From Clostridium_AD sp937920395 (GTDB lineage Bacteria; Bacillota; Clostridia; Clostridiales; Clostridiaceae), in NCBI GenBank assembly GCA_052274345.1, contig DAVZGP010000009.1, positions 18,551 to 82,550 on the forward strand: DNA of 64,000 bases, given 5' to 3'. Below the pieces are notes generated by a model that saw nothing but the letters and a program-made list of their open reading frames with translations, was not told the origin of the DNA and made no database searches. Below, piece by piece: positions 25,318 through 34,120 of this stretch. Numbering within the stretch: the stretch's first letter is position 1; every line of letters starts with the position of its first letter. The position numbers and the translations under genes are program-made.

Positions 25318-26601
25318 ATGTTTATTGATACAGCAAGGATTTTTGTAAAATCAGGAAATGGTGGTAACGGATCTGTTTCGTTTAGAACAGAGAAATATAT
25401 ACCTCTCGGTGGACCAGATGGTGGAGACGGTGGAGATGGTGGAGATGTAACATTTGTAGTTGATGCAAATATGACTACTTTATTAGATTTCTCGTATGCA
25501 AGAAAATTTGTAGCTAAAAATGGAATGGGCGGTTCTGGCTCTAAGTGTTATGGAAAAGCTGGAGAAGATCTGTTTGTTAAAGTTCCAATGGGAACTATTG
25601 TACGTGATATGGAAACAAATAAAATAATGTATGATTTAGCTCATGATGGTGAAACTTATCGAGTTTGTAAAGCTGGAAAAGGCGGAAAAGGTAATGTTAA
25701 GTTTTGTACACCTACAAGGCAAGCACCTAATTTTGCTGAACCAGGAATGCCAGGGGAAGAACGATGGATTAAACTTGAACTTAAGATTTTAGCTGATGTT
25801 GGGTTATTAGGATTCCCCAATGTAGGGAAATCTACGTTATTATCAGTAGTCTCAAAAGCAAGACCTAAAATTGCTAACTATCATTTTACAACTTTAAAAC
25901 CAAATTTAGGAGTTGTAAGTGTTAAGGGTGCACAACATTTTGTTATGGCAGATATTCCAGGTATAATTGAAGGTGCAGCTGAAGGAGTAGGTCTTGGAAT
26001 AGGATTCTTAAGACATATTGAGAGGACTAGAATGCTTATCCATGTGGTTGATATTTCAGGAATAGAAGGTAGAGATCCAGTAGAAGACTTTATAAAAATA
26101 AATGAAGAACTTCGTAAATATAGTGTTAAATTGTGGGATAGACCTCAAATAATAGCTGCAAATAAAAGTGATTTACTCTTCGATGATGAAGTGTTTGAAA
26201 ACTTTAAGAAAAGATTAAATGAATTAGGTTATGATGATAGTAAGATATTCAAAATATCTGCAGCTACAAATCAAGGTGTAGAAGCTTTGATGAAAGAAGC
26301 CGCTAGGATGTTATCTACTATTCCAGTTACAGAACTAGTAATAAATGATGAGGAAAAATTCGTAATAGAAGAAAAGAGATTTACGTACACTGTTGAAGTG
26401 GATTCTCAAGGTACTTTTGTTGTTGAAGGAAGTTTTGTTGATAGATTACTTAGTGCAGTTAATGTAAATGAGCCGGATTCTCTTAGATATTTCCATAAGG
26501 TTTTAAAGAATAAGGGCGTTTTTGATACATTAGTTGAAAAAGGAATTAAAGATGGCGATACAGTAAGATTACAAAATTTTGAATTTGAATATTTAGTATA
26601 A
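25318..26601 (+). CDS. obg: GTPase Obg/CgtA
   Basis: Essential GTPase tied to 50S maturation and the stringent response. The N-terminal glycine-rich Obg fold (SGNGGNGSVSFRTEKYIPLGG, GGDGGDGGDV) is followed by the G domain (GFPNVGKSTLL, DIPGIIEGA, AANKSDLL) and a C-terminal OCT domain (after ~residue 340). 427 residues from ATG 25318, with AAGGTGA ~6 bases upstream; GTG 25309 is an alternative. It lies after the L21/L27 operon, as usual. Confidence 0.96.
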   Translation: MFIDTARIFVKSGNGGNGSVSFRTEKYIPLGGPDGGDGGDGGDVTFVVDANMTTLLDFSYARKFVAKNGMGGSGSKCYGKAGEDLFVKVPMGTIVRDMETNKIMYDLAHDGETYRVCKAGKGGKGNVKFCTPTRQAPNFAEPGMPGEERWIKLELKILADVGLLGFPNVGKSTLLSVVSKARPKIANYHFTTLKPNLGVVSVKGAQHFVMADIPGIIEGAAEGVGLGIGFLRHIERTRMLIHVVDISGIEGRDPVEDFIKINEELRKYSVKLWDRPQIIAANKSDLLFDDEVFENFKKRLNELGYDDSKIFKISAATNQGVEALMKEAARMLSTIPVTELVINDEEKFVIEEKRFTYTVEVDSQGTFVVEGSFVDRLLSAVNVNEPDSLRYFHKVLKNKGVFDTLVEKGIKDGDTVRLQNFEFEYLV

Positions 26602-26643
26602 AAGATAGTTATTATTTTTTAAGAAGGCATGTAGGAGGATATT

Positions 26644-26934
26644 ATGATCACAAGTAAGCAAAGAAGTTATTTAAGAACTTTTGGTAATAAATTGCAACCT
26701 TTATTTCAGCTTGGAAAAGCAGGAGTAGAACAAAATTTTTTAAAGCAAGTAGAAGAAGCATTAGAAGCTAGGGAAATCATTAAAATTAAAGTTTTAAATA
26801 ATAGTGGAATAACTGCTAGAGAAGCTTCAGATATAATTTGCGAATCGATAGGTGCTGAGGCAGTTCAAAGTATCGGTAGCAAATGTGTATTATACAAAAG
26901 ATCTATAAAAAAACCTATAATAGAATTACCATAA
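26644..26934 (+). CDS. yhbY: YhbY-type RNA-binding protein (CRM domain)
   Basis: 96 residues forming one CRM domain: LTSKQRSYLR-like start (ITSKQRSYLRTFGN), LFQLGKAGVEQNFL and the loop IGSKCVLYKRS. The family binds pre-50S particles. AGGAGGATATT precedes the ATG. It lies between obg and nadD as in other Firmicutes and is followed by a terminator. Confidence 0.93.
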   Translation: MITSKQRSYLRTFGNKLQPLFQLGKAGVEQNFLKQVEEALEAREIIKIKVLNNSGITAREASDIICESIGAEAVQSIGSKCVLYKRSIKKPIIELP

Positions 26935-26962
26935 AAGCGTGTAATGTTACATGCTTTTTCTT
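26933..26962 (+). terminator. Terminator after yhbY
   Basis: AAAAGCGTGTAA-TG-TTACATGCTTTT stem with one G-U and following T-rich bases. Confidence 0.85.
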
Positions 26963-27032
26963 CTATACAAAGTTGGAACCTTTTTATTTTTTTATTTAAA
27001 TAGACCTATTATAATATAAAGAAGGTGTTACA

Positions 27033-27632
27033 GTGAAAAAGGCCATTTTTGGAGGTACTTTTGATCCAATTCACATAGGTCACATTCATATTGCCTATGA
27101 AGCATTATACAATTTAAAGCTAGACAAGATTTTATTTATGCCAGCAGGAAATCCACCAAATAAGCTGAACAAACAAATTACAGATGCTAAAATAAGATAT
27201 GATTTAGTTAACAAGGCAATAGAGGGTGAAGAAAGCTTTGAAATAAGTGATTATGAAATAAATAAAAAAGAAAATAGTTATACATATGAAACTATCGAAT
27301 TATTTAGTAAGGTACAATCTAACACTGAATGGTATTTCTTGCTTGGAGCTGATAGTTTAATAGATCTAGATAATTGGAAGAATGTAGATAGAATTTTGAA
27401 TAGTTGTAGATTAGTGGTTTATAATAGGTCAGGATTTGCTTTAAAAAAAATACTTGAACAGAAAAAATATCTAGAGTGTAAATATAATAACAAAATAATT
27501 TTCCTTGATATGCCAATTATAGATATATCCTCAACAGGGATTAGAAAAAGTATAAAAGAAGGTAGAAATATTAATTATCTGCTACCTAGAGGTGTGGGAA
27601 AGATTGTTGAGAAACTTAAGTTGTATAAATGA
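27033..27632 (+). CDS. nadD: Nicotinate-nucleotide adenylyltransferase
   Basis: Joins nicotinate mononucleotide and ATP to make deamido-NAD. Nucleotidyltransferase motif GGTFDPIHIGHIHIA (HxGH) at the N-terminus, LFMPAGNPPNK, GADSLIDLDNW and the C-terminal ISSTGIRKSI. 199 residues, standard. Starts with GTG; AAGGTG lies 7 bases upstream. Followed by yqeK, the normal partner. Confidence 0.95.
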   Translation: MKKAIFGGTFDPIHIGHIHIAYEALYNLKLDKILFMPAGNPPNKLNKQITDAKIRYDLVNKAIEGEESFEISDYEINKKENSYTYETIELFSKVQSNTEWYFLLGADSLIDLDNWKNVDRILNSCRLVVYNRSGFALKKILEQKKYLECKYNNKIIFLDMPIIDISSTGIRKSIKEGRNINYLLPRGVGKIVEKLKLYK

Positions 27633-27725
27633 ATTTTTATTTTACAAAAAAAGTAAATTATACAAATAAAATAGGTACATAATTTTATTTTCTGTGTTAA
27701 AGTAATACTAGGGGGTGGGGCTTAA

Positions 27726-28310
27726 ATGTGGAATGAAAAGGAAATGTTTGATTATATAAAGAAAAATTTAAAAGAAAGTAGATTTAAGCATAGTGTAAGT
27801 GTTAGTGAAACTGCAATAAAACTCGCAACGGTATATGGACAAAACATAGAAAAAGCACGAATTGCAGGATTAGTTCATGATTGTGCTAAGAATTTGACAA
27901 ATGATCAACTTATAAAAATAACGACAGAACATAAAATAGAACTTGATGATGTAAGCAAAGAAAGTCCACAAATTATTCATGGGTTAGTAGGAAGTATAAT
28001 AGCGAGAGATGTAATGAAAATTGATGATGAGGATATTTTAAATTCTATTAGGTACCATACTACTGGCAGAAAAAATATGAGTATTTTAGAAAAGATAATA
28101 TTTATATCAGATTATATTGAGCCATTAAGAACATTTAAAGGTAAAGAAGAAGTAAGAGATTTAAGCAGAGTAAATTTGGATGGTGCGGTAATGATGTGTT
28201 TGGAGAATACTATAAGATATGTTATATGCAAAAAACAGTTATTGCATATAGATACAATTTACGCAAGAAATTATTTGTTAAGTGAAAATAGTAGGAGAAA
28301 AAATGAGTAA
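27726..28310 (+). CDS. yqeK: HD-domain hydrolase YqeK (probable Ap4A hydrolase)
   Basis: HD-fold phosphohydrolase: FKHSVSVSETA, HDCAKNL (HD), HGLVGSIIARD, RYHTTGRKNMS and FISDYIEP. Members of this family have been shown to split diadenosine tetraphosphate symmetrically. 194 residues. AGGGGGTGGGG upstream of ATG 27726. Its end overlaps the start of the following LCP gene by 8 bases, so the two are coupled. Confidence 0.93.
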   Translation: MWNEKEMFDYIKKNLKESRFKHSVSVSETAIKLATVYGQNIEKARIAGLVHDCAKNLTNDQLIKITTEHKIELDDVSKESPQIIHGLVGSIIARDVMKIDDEDILNSIRYHTTGRKNMSILEKIIFISDYIEPLRTFKGKEEVRDLSRVNLDGAVMMCLENTIRYVICKKQLLHIDTIYARNYLLSENSRRKNE

Positions 28311-29556
28311 TAATAAAAAACAAAGAAAAATAATTAATTATAAGAAATTTGCCATTAAAATAGCTGCTTTTTTGGTGGCAATTATTGTTTTAGTTTTTGG
28401 AGGAATTTATTTATATCTAACTGGGTTTAATAATACTGCAGTATCATTATCATCAGGTCTAAGTAGTGATGATGTAAAGATTCAATCAGATAGCAAATCA
28501 CGTAATATATTGATTATGGGTGTAGATGTAGGGACCGCTGGTTCTACAAATGTCAATGATCCTAAGAGAACAGATACAATGATATTAGTACATTATAATG
28601 CAGTTGATAAAAAGGTAAGCTTGATTTCTGTTCCTAGAGATACTTTAGCAGTTGTAAATGGTAGAAATCAGAAGATTAATGCTGCACATGCTATTGGCGG
28701 AGTGAATTATGCAGTAGCTGCTGTAGAAAAGCTAGTAGGTGTTAAAATTGACTACTACGCTAAAATCAACTATAAAGGCTTTGATGAATTGATTGATGCT
28801 ATCGGCGGTGTTGACATTAACATAACGAGAAAAATGGATTATGATGACCCTACGCAAGATTTGAGTATTCATTTCAATAAAGGGCTAGTTCATTTGGATG
28901 GTAAAAAAGCTGAAGAGTTTTTTAGGTGGAGAAAAAATTCTGATGGTTCAGGTCTTGCAAATGGTGATTTAGGAAGAATAGAGAATCAACATATATTTAT
29001 CACAAAAGTTATGGAAAAAGTAAAAAGCCCACTTGTAATATTTAAGATTTCAAGTATTTTGACAGCAGTTAAGAGTGCTATAGAAACTAATATGGATGCG
29101 AATGAGTTATTTAAGTATGGATTTATATTTGCAACAATTAATAGTGAAAAAATTTCTATGGAAACTCTTCAAGGCGCTGAAAAGTATGTAAATAATATAT
29201 CATATGTAGTTTATGAAGAAGCAATGAATCAAAAGGTTATTTCAGAGTTAAGTGACAATAAAGCCTCAGCTGTTGATAAGTCAAAGCTTAAGATAAAGGT
29301 GATAAATGGCACCAAAAAAACAGGCTTAGCCAAGGATTTTTCCACTTATCTTACCGAAAAAGGTTATAATGAAGCAAAAACAGAAACAGGTGAAGCTACT
29401 TCTAAAAGTAAGATCACCGTGTACAATGGTAGCGAAGATATGAAGGCTGATTTACAAACAGATTTTAAAATAGATAATATTGAATTTTTAACGTCAAGTG
29501 ATAAAACTTTTGATGTAGTAGTTATTTTAGGGGATGACCACGAACTAATGCATTAA
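28303..29556 (+). CDS. LytR-CpsA-Psr family cell-wall polymer ligase
   Basis: Transfers teichoic-acid-like or other polymers from a lipid carrier to peptidoglycan. One N-terminal membrane segment (~residues 18-38), then the LCP domain with RTDTMILVHYNAVDKKVSLISVPRDT, INAAHAIGGVNYAV, DYYAKINYKGF and LGRIENQHIF; the Arg and Asp residues that bind the phosphate and Mg are present. A C-terminal LytR_C domain (KIKVINGTKKTGLAKDF) follows. ATG 28303 has AGGAG 5 bases upstream. 417 residues. Confidence 0.93.
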   Translation: MSNNKKQRKIINYKKFAIKIAAFLVAIIVLVFGGIYLYLTGFNNTAVSLSSGLSSDDVKIQSDSKSRNILIMGVDVGTAGSTNVNDPKRTDTMILVHYNAVDKKVSLISVPRDTLAVVNGRNQKINAAHAIGGVNYAVAAVEKLVGVKIDYYAKINYKGFDELIDAIGGVDINITRKMDYDDPTQDLSIHFNKGLVHLDGKKAEEFFRWRKNSDGSGLANGDLGRIENQHIFITKVMEKVKSPLVIFKISSILTAVKSAIETNMDANELFKYGFIFATINSEKISMETLQGAEKYVNNISYVVYEEAMNQKVISELSDNKASAVDKSKLKIKVINGTKKTGLAKDFSTYLTEKGYNEAKTETGEATSKSKITVYNGSEDMKADLQTDFKIDNIEFLTSSDKTFDVVVILGDDHELMH

Positions 29557-29587
29557 TATTATGAAATTATTATTAGGAGGAGAAAAG

Positions 29588-29968
29588 ATGGAAAAACTTA
29601 TAATTAACACAAAAAAAGCACCAGCAGCCCTTGGACCATATTCTCAGGCAGTTAAGGTAGGCAATATCTTGTATACTTCAGGGCAATTAGCAATAAATGT
29701 AGCTACTGGCGAATTTATAAACGATGATATAAAAAAGGCTACAGCACAATCTTTAGATAATATAAAAGCTATATTAGAACAAGCAGGGTCTAGTTTAGAC
29801 AAAGTAGTAAAAACTTTAGTTTTCTTAAAAGATATGAATGACTTTGATTCAATGAATGAGATATATTCAAAATACTTTATAACAAATCCGCCAGCTAGAT
29901 CTTGCGTTCAAGCAGGAAAACTTCCTAAAGATGCGTTAGTAGAAATAGAAGTAATTGCAATTGCTTGA
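29588..29968 (+). CDS. ridA: RidA-family enamine/imine deaminase
   Basis: Hydrolyses reactive 2-aminoacrylate and related imines. The 126-residue length and blocks GPYSQAVKVGN, LYTSGQLAINVATGE, ARSCVQAGKLPKDALVEIEVIA are those of active RidA (YjgF); the Arg that binds the carboxylate is the one in PPARSCV. ATG 29588 follows AGGAGGAGAAAAG. Clostridial gene order would lead me to expect rsfS here after the LCP gene; instead ridA is present. Confidence 0.94.
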   Translation: MEKLIINTKKAPAALGPYSQAVKVGNILYTSGQLAINVATGEFINDDIKKATAQSLDNIKAILEQAGSSLDKVVKTLVFLKDMNDFDSMNEIYSKYFITNPPARSCVQAGKLPKDALVEIEVIAIA

Positions 29969-30911
29969 TAATAAGTTAACTTATATAGTTCGCGAAAATG
30001 TCAAAGATGCAAAGCTGAGGGATTATTTAAAGCATACGGAGAAACTATCAGGTAGGTTTGTAAAAAGTTCAGGTCTCACCGGAAAAATAAGGGTTAACAA
30101 TAACGTGGCAAGGTTAAATCATAGAATAAGTACGAATGATGTAATAGATATTGATATGAAGACAGATGAGCATCAGAACATTGAACCAGAGAAGATGGAT
30201 ATAGATGTAGCATATGAGGATATAGATCTTATTATTGTAAATAAGAGGCCAGGTATAGTTGTTCATCCAACTCGTGGGTATCCTTATGGAACGCTTGCTA
30301 ATGGAGTACTATATTATTTTAAAGAAAGAAATGAAAAATGTATTGTTAGACTAGTTAGTAGACTAGATATGGATACTTCAGGTCTTATAATAATTGCAAA
30401 AAACCAATATTCACATATGGCGCTTGCGAGAGATATGCAGAGCAAAGATGTTAATAGTAAAGATTCAAATGATAAAGAGTTAAATAAAAAAACTTTTGAG
30501 AAGAGTTATATAGCTGTAGTACATGGGAATATGGAAAACAAGTCTGGAACTATTGATTTGCCTATTGGAAATCCTAATCAGGATAGTGCAAGGAGAGAAG
30601 TTTGTGATGAGGGACAAAGAAGTATAACCCACTATGAAGTTATTGAATCTTTTAAAAATGGTGATTTATTAAAAGTTACTTTGGAAACTGGTAGAACACA
30701 TCAAATTCGTGTTCATCTAAGTCATATTGGTCATCCACTTTATGGGGATAGCCTTTATGGAACAGCTGAAAGCGAGTATATTGACAGGCAGGCATTACAT
30801 GCTTATAAGTTAATTATACCACATCCTAGAACTGGTGAGAGACTTACAATTGAGTCAAAGATACCAGAAGATATAAGCAACTTAATAGATAAACTAAAAT
30901 CTGAAATATAA
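29955..30911 (+). CDS. RluA-family rRNA/tRNA pseudouridine synthase
   Basis: An N-terminal S4-like RNA-binding domain (LRDYLKHTEKLSGRFVKS) precedes a catalytic RluA-type domain: DIDLIIVNKRPGIVVHPT, the catalytic Asp in SRLDMDTSG (Ser where His or Asn is usual), TGRTHQIRVHLSHIGHPL. There is a short Lys/Asn/Ser/Asp-rich insert (about residues 157-176) absent from typical members. 318 residues from TTG 29955; TTG 29961 is an alternative, and neither has a strong ribosome site. It overlaps the end of ridA by 14 bases. Target base unknown. Confidence 0.88.
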   Translation: MQLLDNKLTYIVRENVKDAKLRDYLKHTEKLSGRFVKSSGLTGKIRVNNNVARLNHRISTNDVIDIDMKTDEHQNIEPEKMDIDVAYEDIDLIIVNKRPGIVVHPTRGYPYGTLANGVLYYFKERNEKCIVRLVSRLDMDTSGLIIIAKNQYSHMALARDMQSKDVNSKDSNDKELNKKTFEKSYIAVVHGNMENKSGTIDLPIGNPNQDSARREVCDEGQRSITHYEVIESFKNGDLLKVTLETGRTHQIRVHLSHIGHPLYGDSLYGTAESEYIDRQALHAYKLIIPHPRTGERLTIESKIPEDISNLIDKLKSEI

Positions 30912-30929
30912 AGTTGAAATTAAGATATA

Positions 30930-30982
30930 AAAAAGCACCAGATGAGAACTATTAAGTTAGTTTACATCTGATGCTTTTTTTA
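30930..30982. terminator. Bidirectional terminator between the synthase and dacF
   Basis: AAAAAAGCACCAGATG pairs with CATCTGATGCTTTTTT (one mismatch), with A-runs and T-runs on both sides, between converging genes. Confidence 0.85.
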
Positions 30983-32281
30983 CCACTTTCTTTTTCTTCG
31001 ATTATACATAAATTTATTTATTCTTTTCCTTCTTTTTCTTAAATTAACAACCCTTATTCTTAAAAAAAATATTAATGCTATTAAGGTAACAAAAACATAT
31101 TTTGATATGTTTATAAAAACCGAAAGTGTTTTAGGACTTGGTGAAACAATATTTAAAATATTATCCTTAGGAGACACATCTCTTTTAGTATAGTTAATTC
31201 CACTAATTAAATTTAGAGTATAGGTATTCTCACCAAAAGAAATTACGGCTGTATTTACTAATTCGCCTATCTTTATAGATGAAGGATCTATTTTATTTTG
31301 CACAATTTTAGTAGTTGCTGTTAAAGTTGAGTTTTTGGCTTTAACAATATATAAATCCTTTGAGGCAAGTAGTGGAAGCACTGTTCCATCATCTAATGTT
31401 AATTTTGATACAACATCGTTTTTACTGAATTGTTTTACTAGTTCAAAATTATTAAATCCATAATCCAGCAGTTTACGGCTATCTGGGAAAAAAGTTTTTT
31501 TGGAATCGTGTACAAGAGCGACTATAAGTTTTTGACCGTTTCTTGTAGCTACGGCAATATAAGAATGTTTAGATTCAGTAGTATAACCAGTTTTTCCACC
31601 TTCTAAACCTGAATAATAGTTAGGGTCATTTTTATGTATTAATCTATTTTCATTCCAAAGAGGACGTCTTATCTTTGATTTATTTGTCGCCAACATTTTA
31701 TAGGATGGAGTTGTTGCAATAACCTTGAACTCAGGATGTTTCGTAAGTTCTTGCATAATCAATGATAAAGCGTAGGCTGAAGTTTTATGTTTAACATTAT
31801 ATAATCCATTAGGATTTACAAAATTCGTATTTTTGCAACCTAAAGCATCAGCTCTAGAGTTCATAAGTTTAGCAAATTTTTCTGTTGTACCACTTACATG
31901 TTCAGCTAGAGCTACGGCGCAGTCATTGGCTGAAGCTAATATTAATCCATATAACAATTCTTTTACAGTTAGTTTCTCACCAGCAACTAGGTATATCCTA
32001 GAACCATCGGTAAGTGATGCATTTTTACTTACTGTTACAACATCGTTTAAATTACAGTTTTCTAAGACTAAAAGTATAGTCATTATCTTAGTAGTGGATG
32101 CCGGAGGGTAAGCAGTATCTTTGTTTTTCTCATATAGTAGCTTACCCGTAGTGGCATCAAGTAAAACTACGCTGTCGGCGGAAATTCCTGCTGGGGGAGA
32201 TTTTACTATTGCTTGTACTGTTGTTGATATATTTAAGAATAAAAAAAGTGACGTAAGTAGCGTTGCAATTAACTTCTTCAT
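30980..32281 (-). CDS. D-alanyl-D-alanine carboxypeptidase (penicillin-binding protein 5 type)
   Basis: Trims the terminal D-Ala of peptidoglycan stems. Signal peptide at residues 1-24 (LLTSLFLFLNISTTVQA); S11 active-site motifs PASTTK (SxxK), SANDCAV (SxN) and GGKTGYT (KTG). A beta-rich C-terminal domain, a membrane segment (~395-415) and a very basic tail (LRKRRKRINKFMYNRRKRK) end the protein; the true transmembrane anchor differs from the usual amphipathic helix. ATG 32281 has GGAGG 5 bases upstream. It may be the DacF-type enzyme acting in vegetative cells or spores; sequence does not decide. Confidence 0.92.
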   Translation of the reverse strand: MKKLIATLLTSLFLFLNISTTVQAIVKSPPAGISADSVVLLDATTGKLLYEKNKDTAYPPASTTKIMTILLVLENCNLNDVVTVSKNASLTDGSRIYLVAGEKLTVKELLYGLILASANDCAVALAEHVSGTTEKFAKLMNSRADALGCKNTNFVNPNGLYNVKHKTSAYALSLIMQELTKHPEFKVIATTPSYKMLATNKSKIRRPLWNENRLIHKNDPNYYSGLEGGKTGYTTESKHSYIAVATRNGQKLIVALVHDSKKTFFPDSRKLLDYGFNNFELVKQFSKNDVVSKLTLDDGTVLPLLASKDLYIVKAKNSTLTATTKIVQNKIDPSSIKIGELVNTAVISFGENTYTLNLISGINYTKRDVSPKDNILNIVSPSPKTLSVFINISKYVFVTLIALIFFLRIRVVNLRKRRKRINKFMYNRRKRKW

Positions 32282-32431
32282 AGGTACCTCCAAGTTTTCA
32301 ATATTTACAGTATATCAAAAAAATCTTGTCTTAGCGATAGTATTTGCGTAAAGTTGTCAATAATTCTATATGTAAGGGAAAAACAGGAAATAAACATTTC
32401 TAATTAAAGGGGACGATTACAAGGAGGAATT

Positions 32432-33115
32432 ATGAAAAAGAAAGACAAGATAATTGGTTCAATAGCTATTTTATGCATAAGCATTGTTTTTATAATTATT
32501 GGTTATGTTCTGTCAGGACCAAAAACAAATACAACTACTTCGGATTATAAAGATGTATTTGTTGAAACAGATAAAACTTCACAGAAAACCGATTCTGGAG
32601 AAGTTAATTCAACTTTATCAAATAAAGTAGGAGGTAGTAATGTAAAATCTGAAGATACTATTATTAAAGTGGATATAAAGGGCGCTGTAAAAAGCCCTGG
32701 CGTTTATGAAATAAAAAAGGAAAGTAGGGTAACTGATCTTATAAAACTTGCAGGTGGGGGTACGAAAGAGGCAGACCTTGAGGCTACAAATCTATCCAAA
32801 AAGTTGAATGATGAAGATTGTATTATAATTAGTAAAAAGGGCGAGGCTAATAAAACACAAATGACTCAGAATAGTACTCAAAATTCTCCTGTTTCAAGTT
32901 CTGATAATAAAGGGAAAGATGCTATCATCAATATAAATACTGCAAGTAAAGAAGAATTAATGACGCTTACAGGTATAGGCGAGGCTAAAGCAGATGTTAT
33001 AATTGAATATAGAGAGCAAAATGGAGGATTTAAGTCAGTCGATGAACTTACCAAAGTAGGTGGCATTGGAGAAAAGACACTAGCTAAATTTGTGGATAAG
33101 ATAGATATAAAATAA
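32432..33115 (+). CDS. comEA: ComEA-like DNA-binding protein
   Basis: One N-terminal membrane segment (~residues 8-28), a Ser/Thr-rich linker, an SLBB domain (IKVDIKGAVKSPGVYEIKKESRV) and a C-terminal helix-hairpin-helix pair (ININTASKEELMTLTGIGEAKADVIIEYREQNGGFKSVDEL). This is the canonical ComEA layout: a surface receptor for double-stranded DNA. 227 residues. AAGGAGGAATT before the ATG. comEB is not adjacent and comEC lies 5.4 kb further on, with small unknown genes in between. Confidence 0.92.
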   Translation: MKKKDKIIGSIAILCISIVFIIIGYVLSGPKTNTTTSDYKDVFVETDKTSQKTDSGEVNSTLSNKVGGSNVKSEDTIIKVDIKGAVKSPGVYEIKKESRVTDLIKLAGGGTKEADLEATNLSKKLNDEDCIIISKKGEANKTQMTQNSTQNSPVSSSDNKGKDAIININTASKEELMTLTGIGEAKADVIIEYREQNGGFKSVDELTKVGGIGEKTLAKFVDKIDIK

Positions 33116-33243
33116 TTTATTTTAAATTATGTGGAATAGTTGTATTTTTATATGATTATAGGATAGAATATACAAATGAGTAAGAAAAAATAAAATAATT
33201 TTGGATAGAACTGAATAATTCGACAAAATTCTGCATATTGCTA

Positions 33244-33272
33244 TTGAATACAAATGTTTTATATGTTACACT
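33244..33272 (+). promoter_or_regulatory. Promoter of a candidate small RNA
   Basis: TTGAAT (33244-33249), 17-base spacer, TACACT (33267-33272). It is followed within ~110 bases by a terminator and no open frame. Confidence 0.5.
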
Positions 33273-33342
33273 GAACATAGTGATTAAGGGGTAAGTAGTT
33301 ACTTTAATTCACTCGTATTTATGATAATTAAATAGACATATT

Positions 33343-33384
33343 GCGGCTTAGATACATAGTTTTATGTTATCTGAGCCGCTTTTT
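33343..33384 (+). terminator. Terminator of the candidate small RNA
   Basis: GCGGCTTAGATA pairs with TATCTGAGCCGC (one G-U), then five T and TTATTTTA. Confidence 0.85.
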
Positions 33385-33396
33385 ATTTTATTTCAT

Positions 33397-33423
33397 AAAA
33401 AAAGAGCTTTTAGCTCTTTTTTT
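33397..33423 (-). terminator. Terminator of the winged-helix gene
   Basis: AAAAAAAGAGCT-TTT-AGCTCTTTTTTT is symmetrical and could act in both directions. It overlaps the stop codon of the minus-strand gene. Confidence 0.85.
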
Positions 33424-33727
33424 AGTCTTCTTGAATATCATTTAAAGCATTTTCTTGGGTACTCTCATTAGTAGTATCGGAAGAGTCTTTTTCAATATGC
33501 TCTATTCCACTTGTCTCAATTTTATAATTACCTCTTACTGCTTGTTTTGTTATGAACCTTTTCTTCATTAAAGATTCAAGAGAAGCTTTTAATACTCGAA
33601 TATTGCCTTTACCATTACCTAAGTTAATTGCAAGCTTTATTTTTGATATACTTTGTGGTGATAATGTTTTATTTTCATAAAGATATTTTAATACATTATG
33701 TTCAGTTTCTATTATATTATCTTTCAT
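33422..33727 (-). CDS. Small winged-helix-like protein, unknown
   Basis: 101 residues. Residues ~8-75 have the helical pattern of a winged-helix domain (EHNVLKYLYENKTLSPQSISKIKLAINLG, IRVLKASLESLMKKRFITKQAVRGNYKIE), with a Ser/Thr/Glu tail. It may bind DNA or RNA. AAGGAGG lies 6 bases upstream of the ATG, a very good site. It is transcribed away from the block of small genes to its right and could regulate them, but nothing in the sequence proves that. Confidence 0.65.
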   Translation of the reverse strand: MKDNIIETEHNVLKYLYENKTLSPQSISKIKLAINLGNGKGNIRVLKASLESLMKKRFITKQAVRGNYKIETSGIEHIEKDSSDTTNESTQENALNDIQED

Positions 33728-34120
33728 AAATATCCTCCTTCATTAGTATATTTCATCATAATATACAATTATACTACATGCATTAGTGAATAAAAAGGTA
33801 AATATTTATTCTATAAATTTCAGAAAAAAGTGGTATAGAATAAATATAAAAATCATATGTAAAATCATATTATATTAAAAAAAATGAAAACGATTAATTT
33901 TTCTGCTTAATTTTGATAAAAGAATATTCAAACTATTATAAACGTGATATAATGGCTTTAATAGAGGAGGATAAGAAAGAAAAAGATGTTTAGTTTTAGA
34001 GGTAGTAAACAAGACGATGATGTATGTAAAATTTAGGTTAAATTACAGTTTGGTTTTAAATAATATATGTAGAATATATAATTATGAACAAAATTTTAAA
34101 TAAATAATAAGAGGTGGAGT
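33728..34120. other. Intergenic region between the winged-helix gene and the 60-residue gene
   Basis: Very AT-rich. A TATAAT at 33948-33953 and GAGGAGG at about 33963 suggest a rightward promoter and ribosome site. The only frame after it is a 16-codon one from 33986, with a 15-base spacing that is too long. No other element recognised. Confidence 0.4.

Larger units (their letters stand above)
33116..33421. other. Intergenic region after comEA with a candidate small RNA
   Basis: No protein-coding frame. It contains a promoter-like pair at 33244-33272, a strong imperfect hairpin starting AGTGATTAAGG at about 33280, a terminator at 33343-33384 and a second terminator at the right end that serves the minus-strand gene. 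Confidence 0.5.

Noticed and set aside
33986..34036. 16-codon frame after a GAGGAGG site
   Set aside because: Spacing of ~15 bases from the ribosome site is too long and the product is too short to support; mentioned only as part of the intergenic description.
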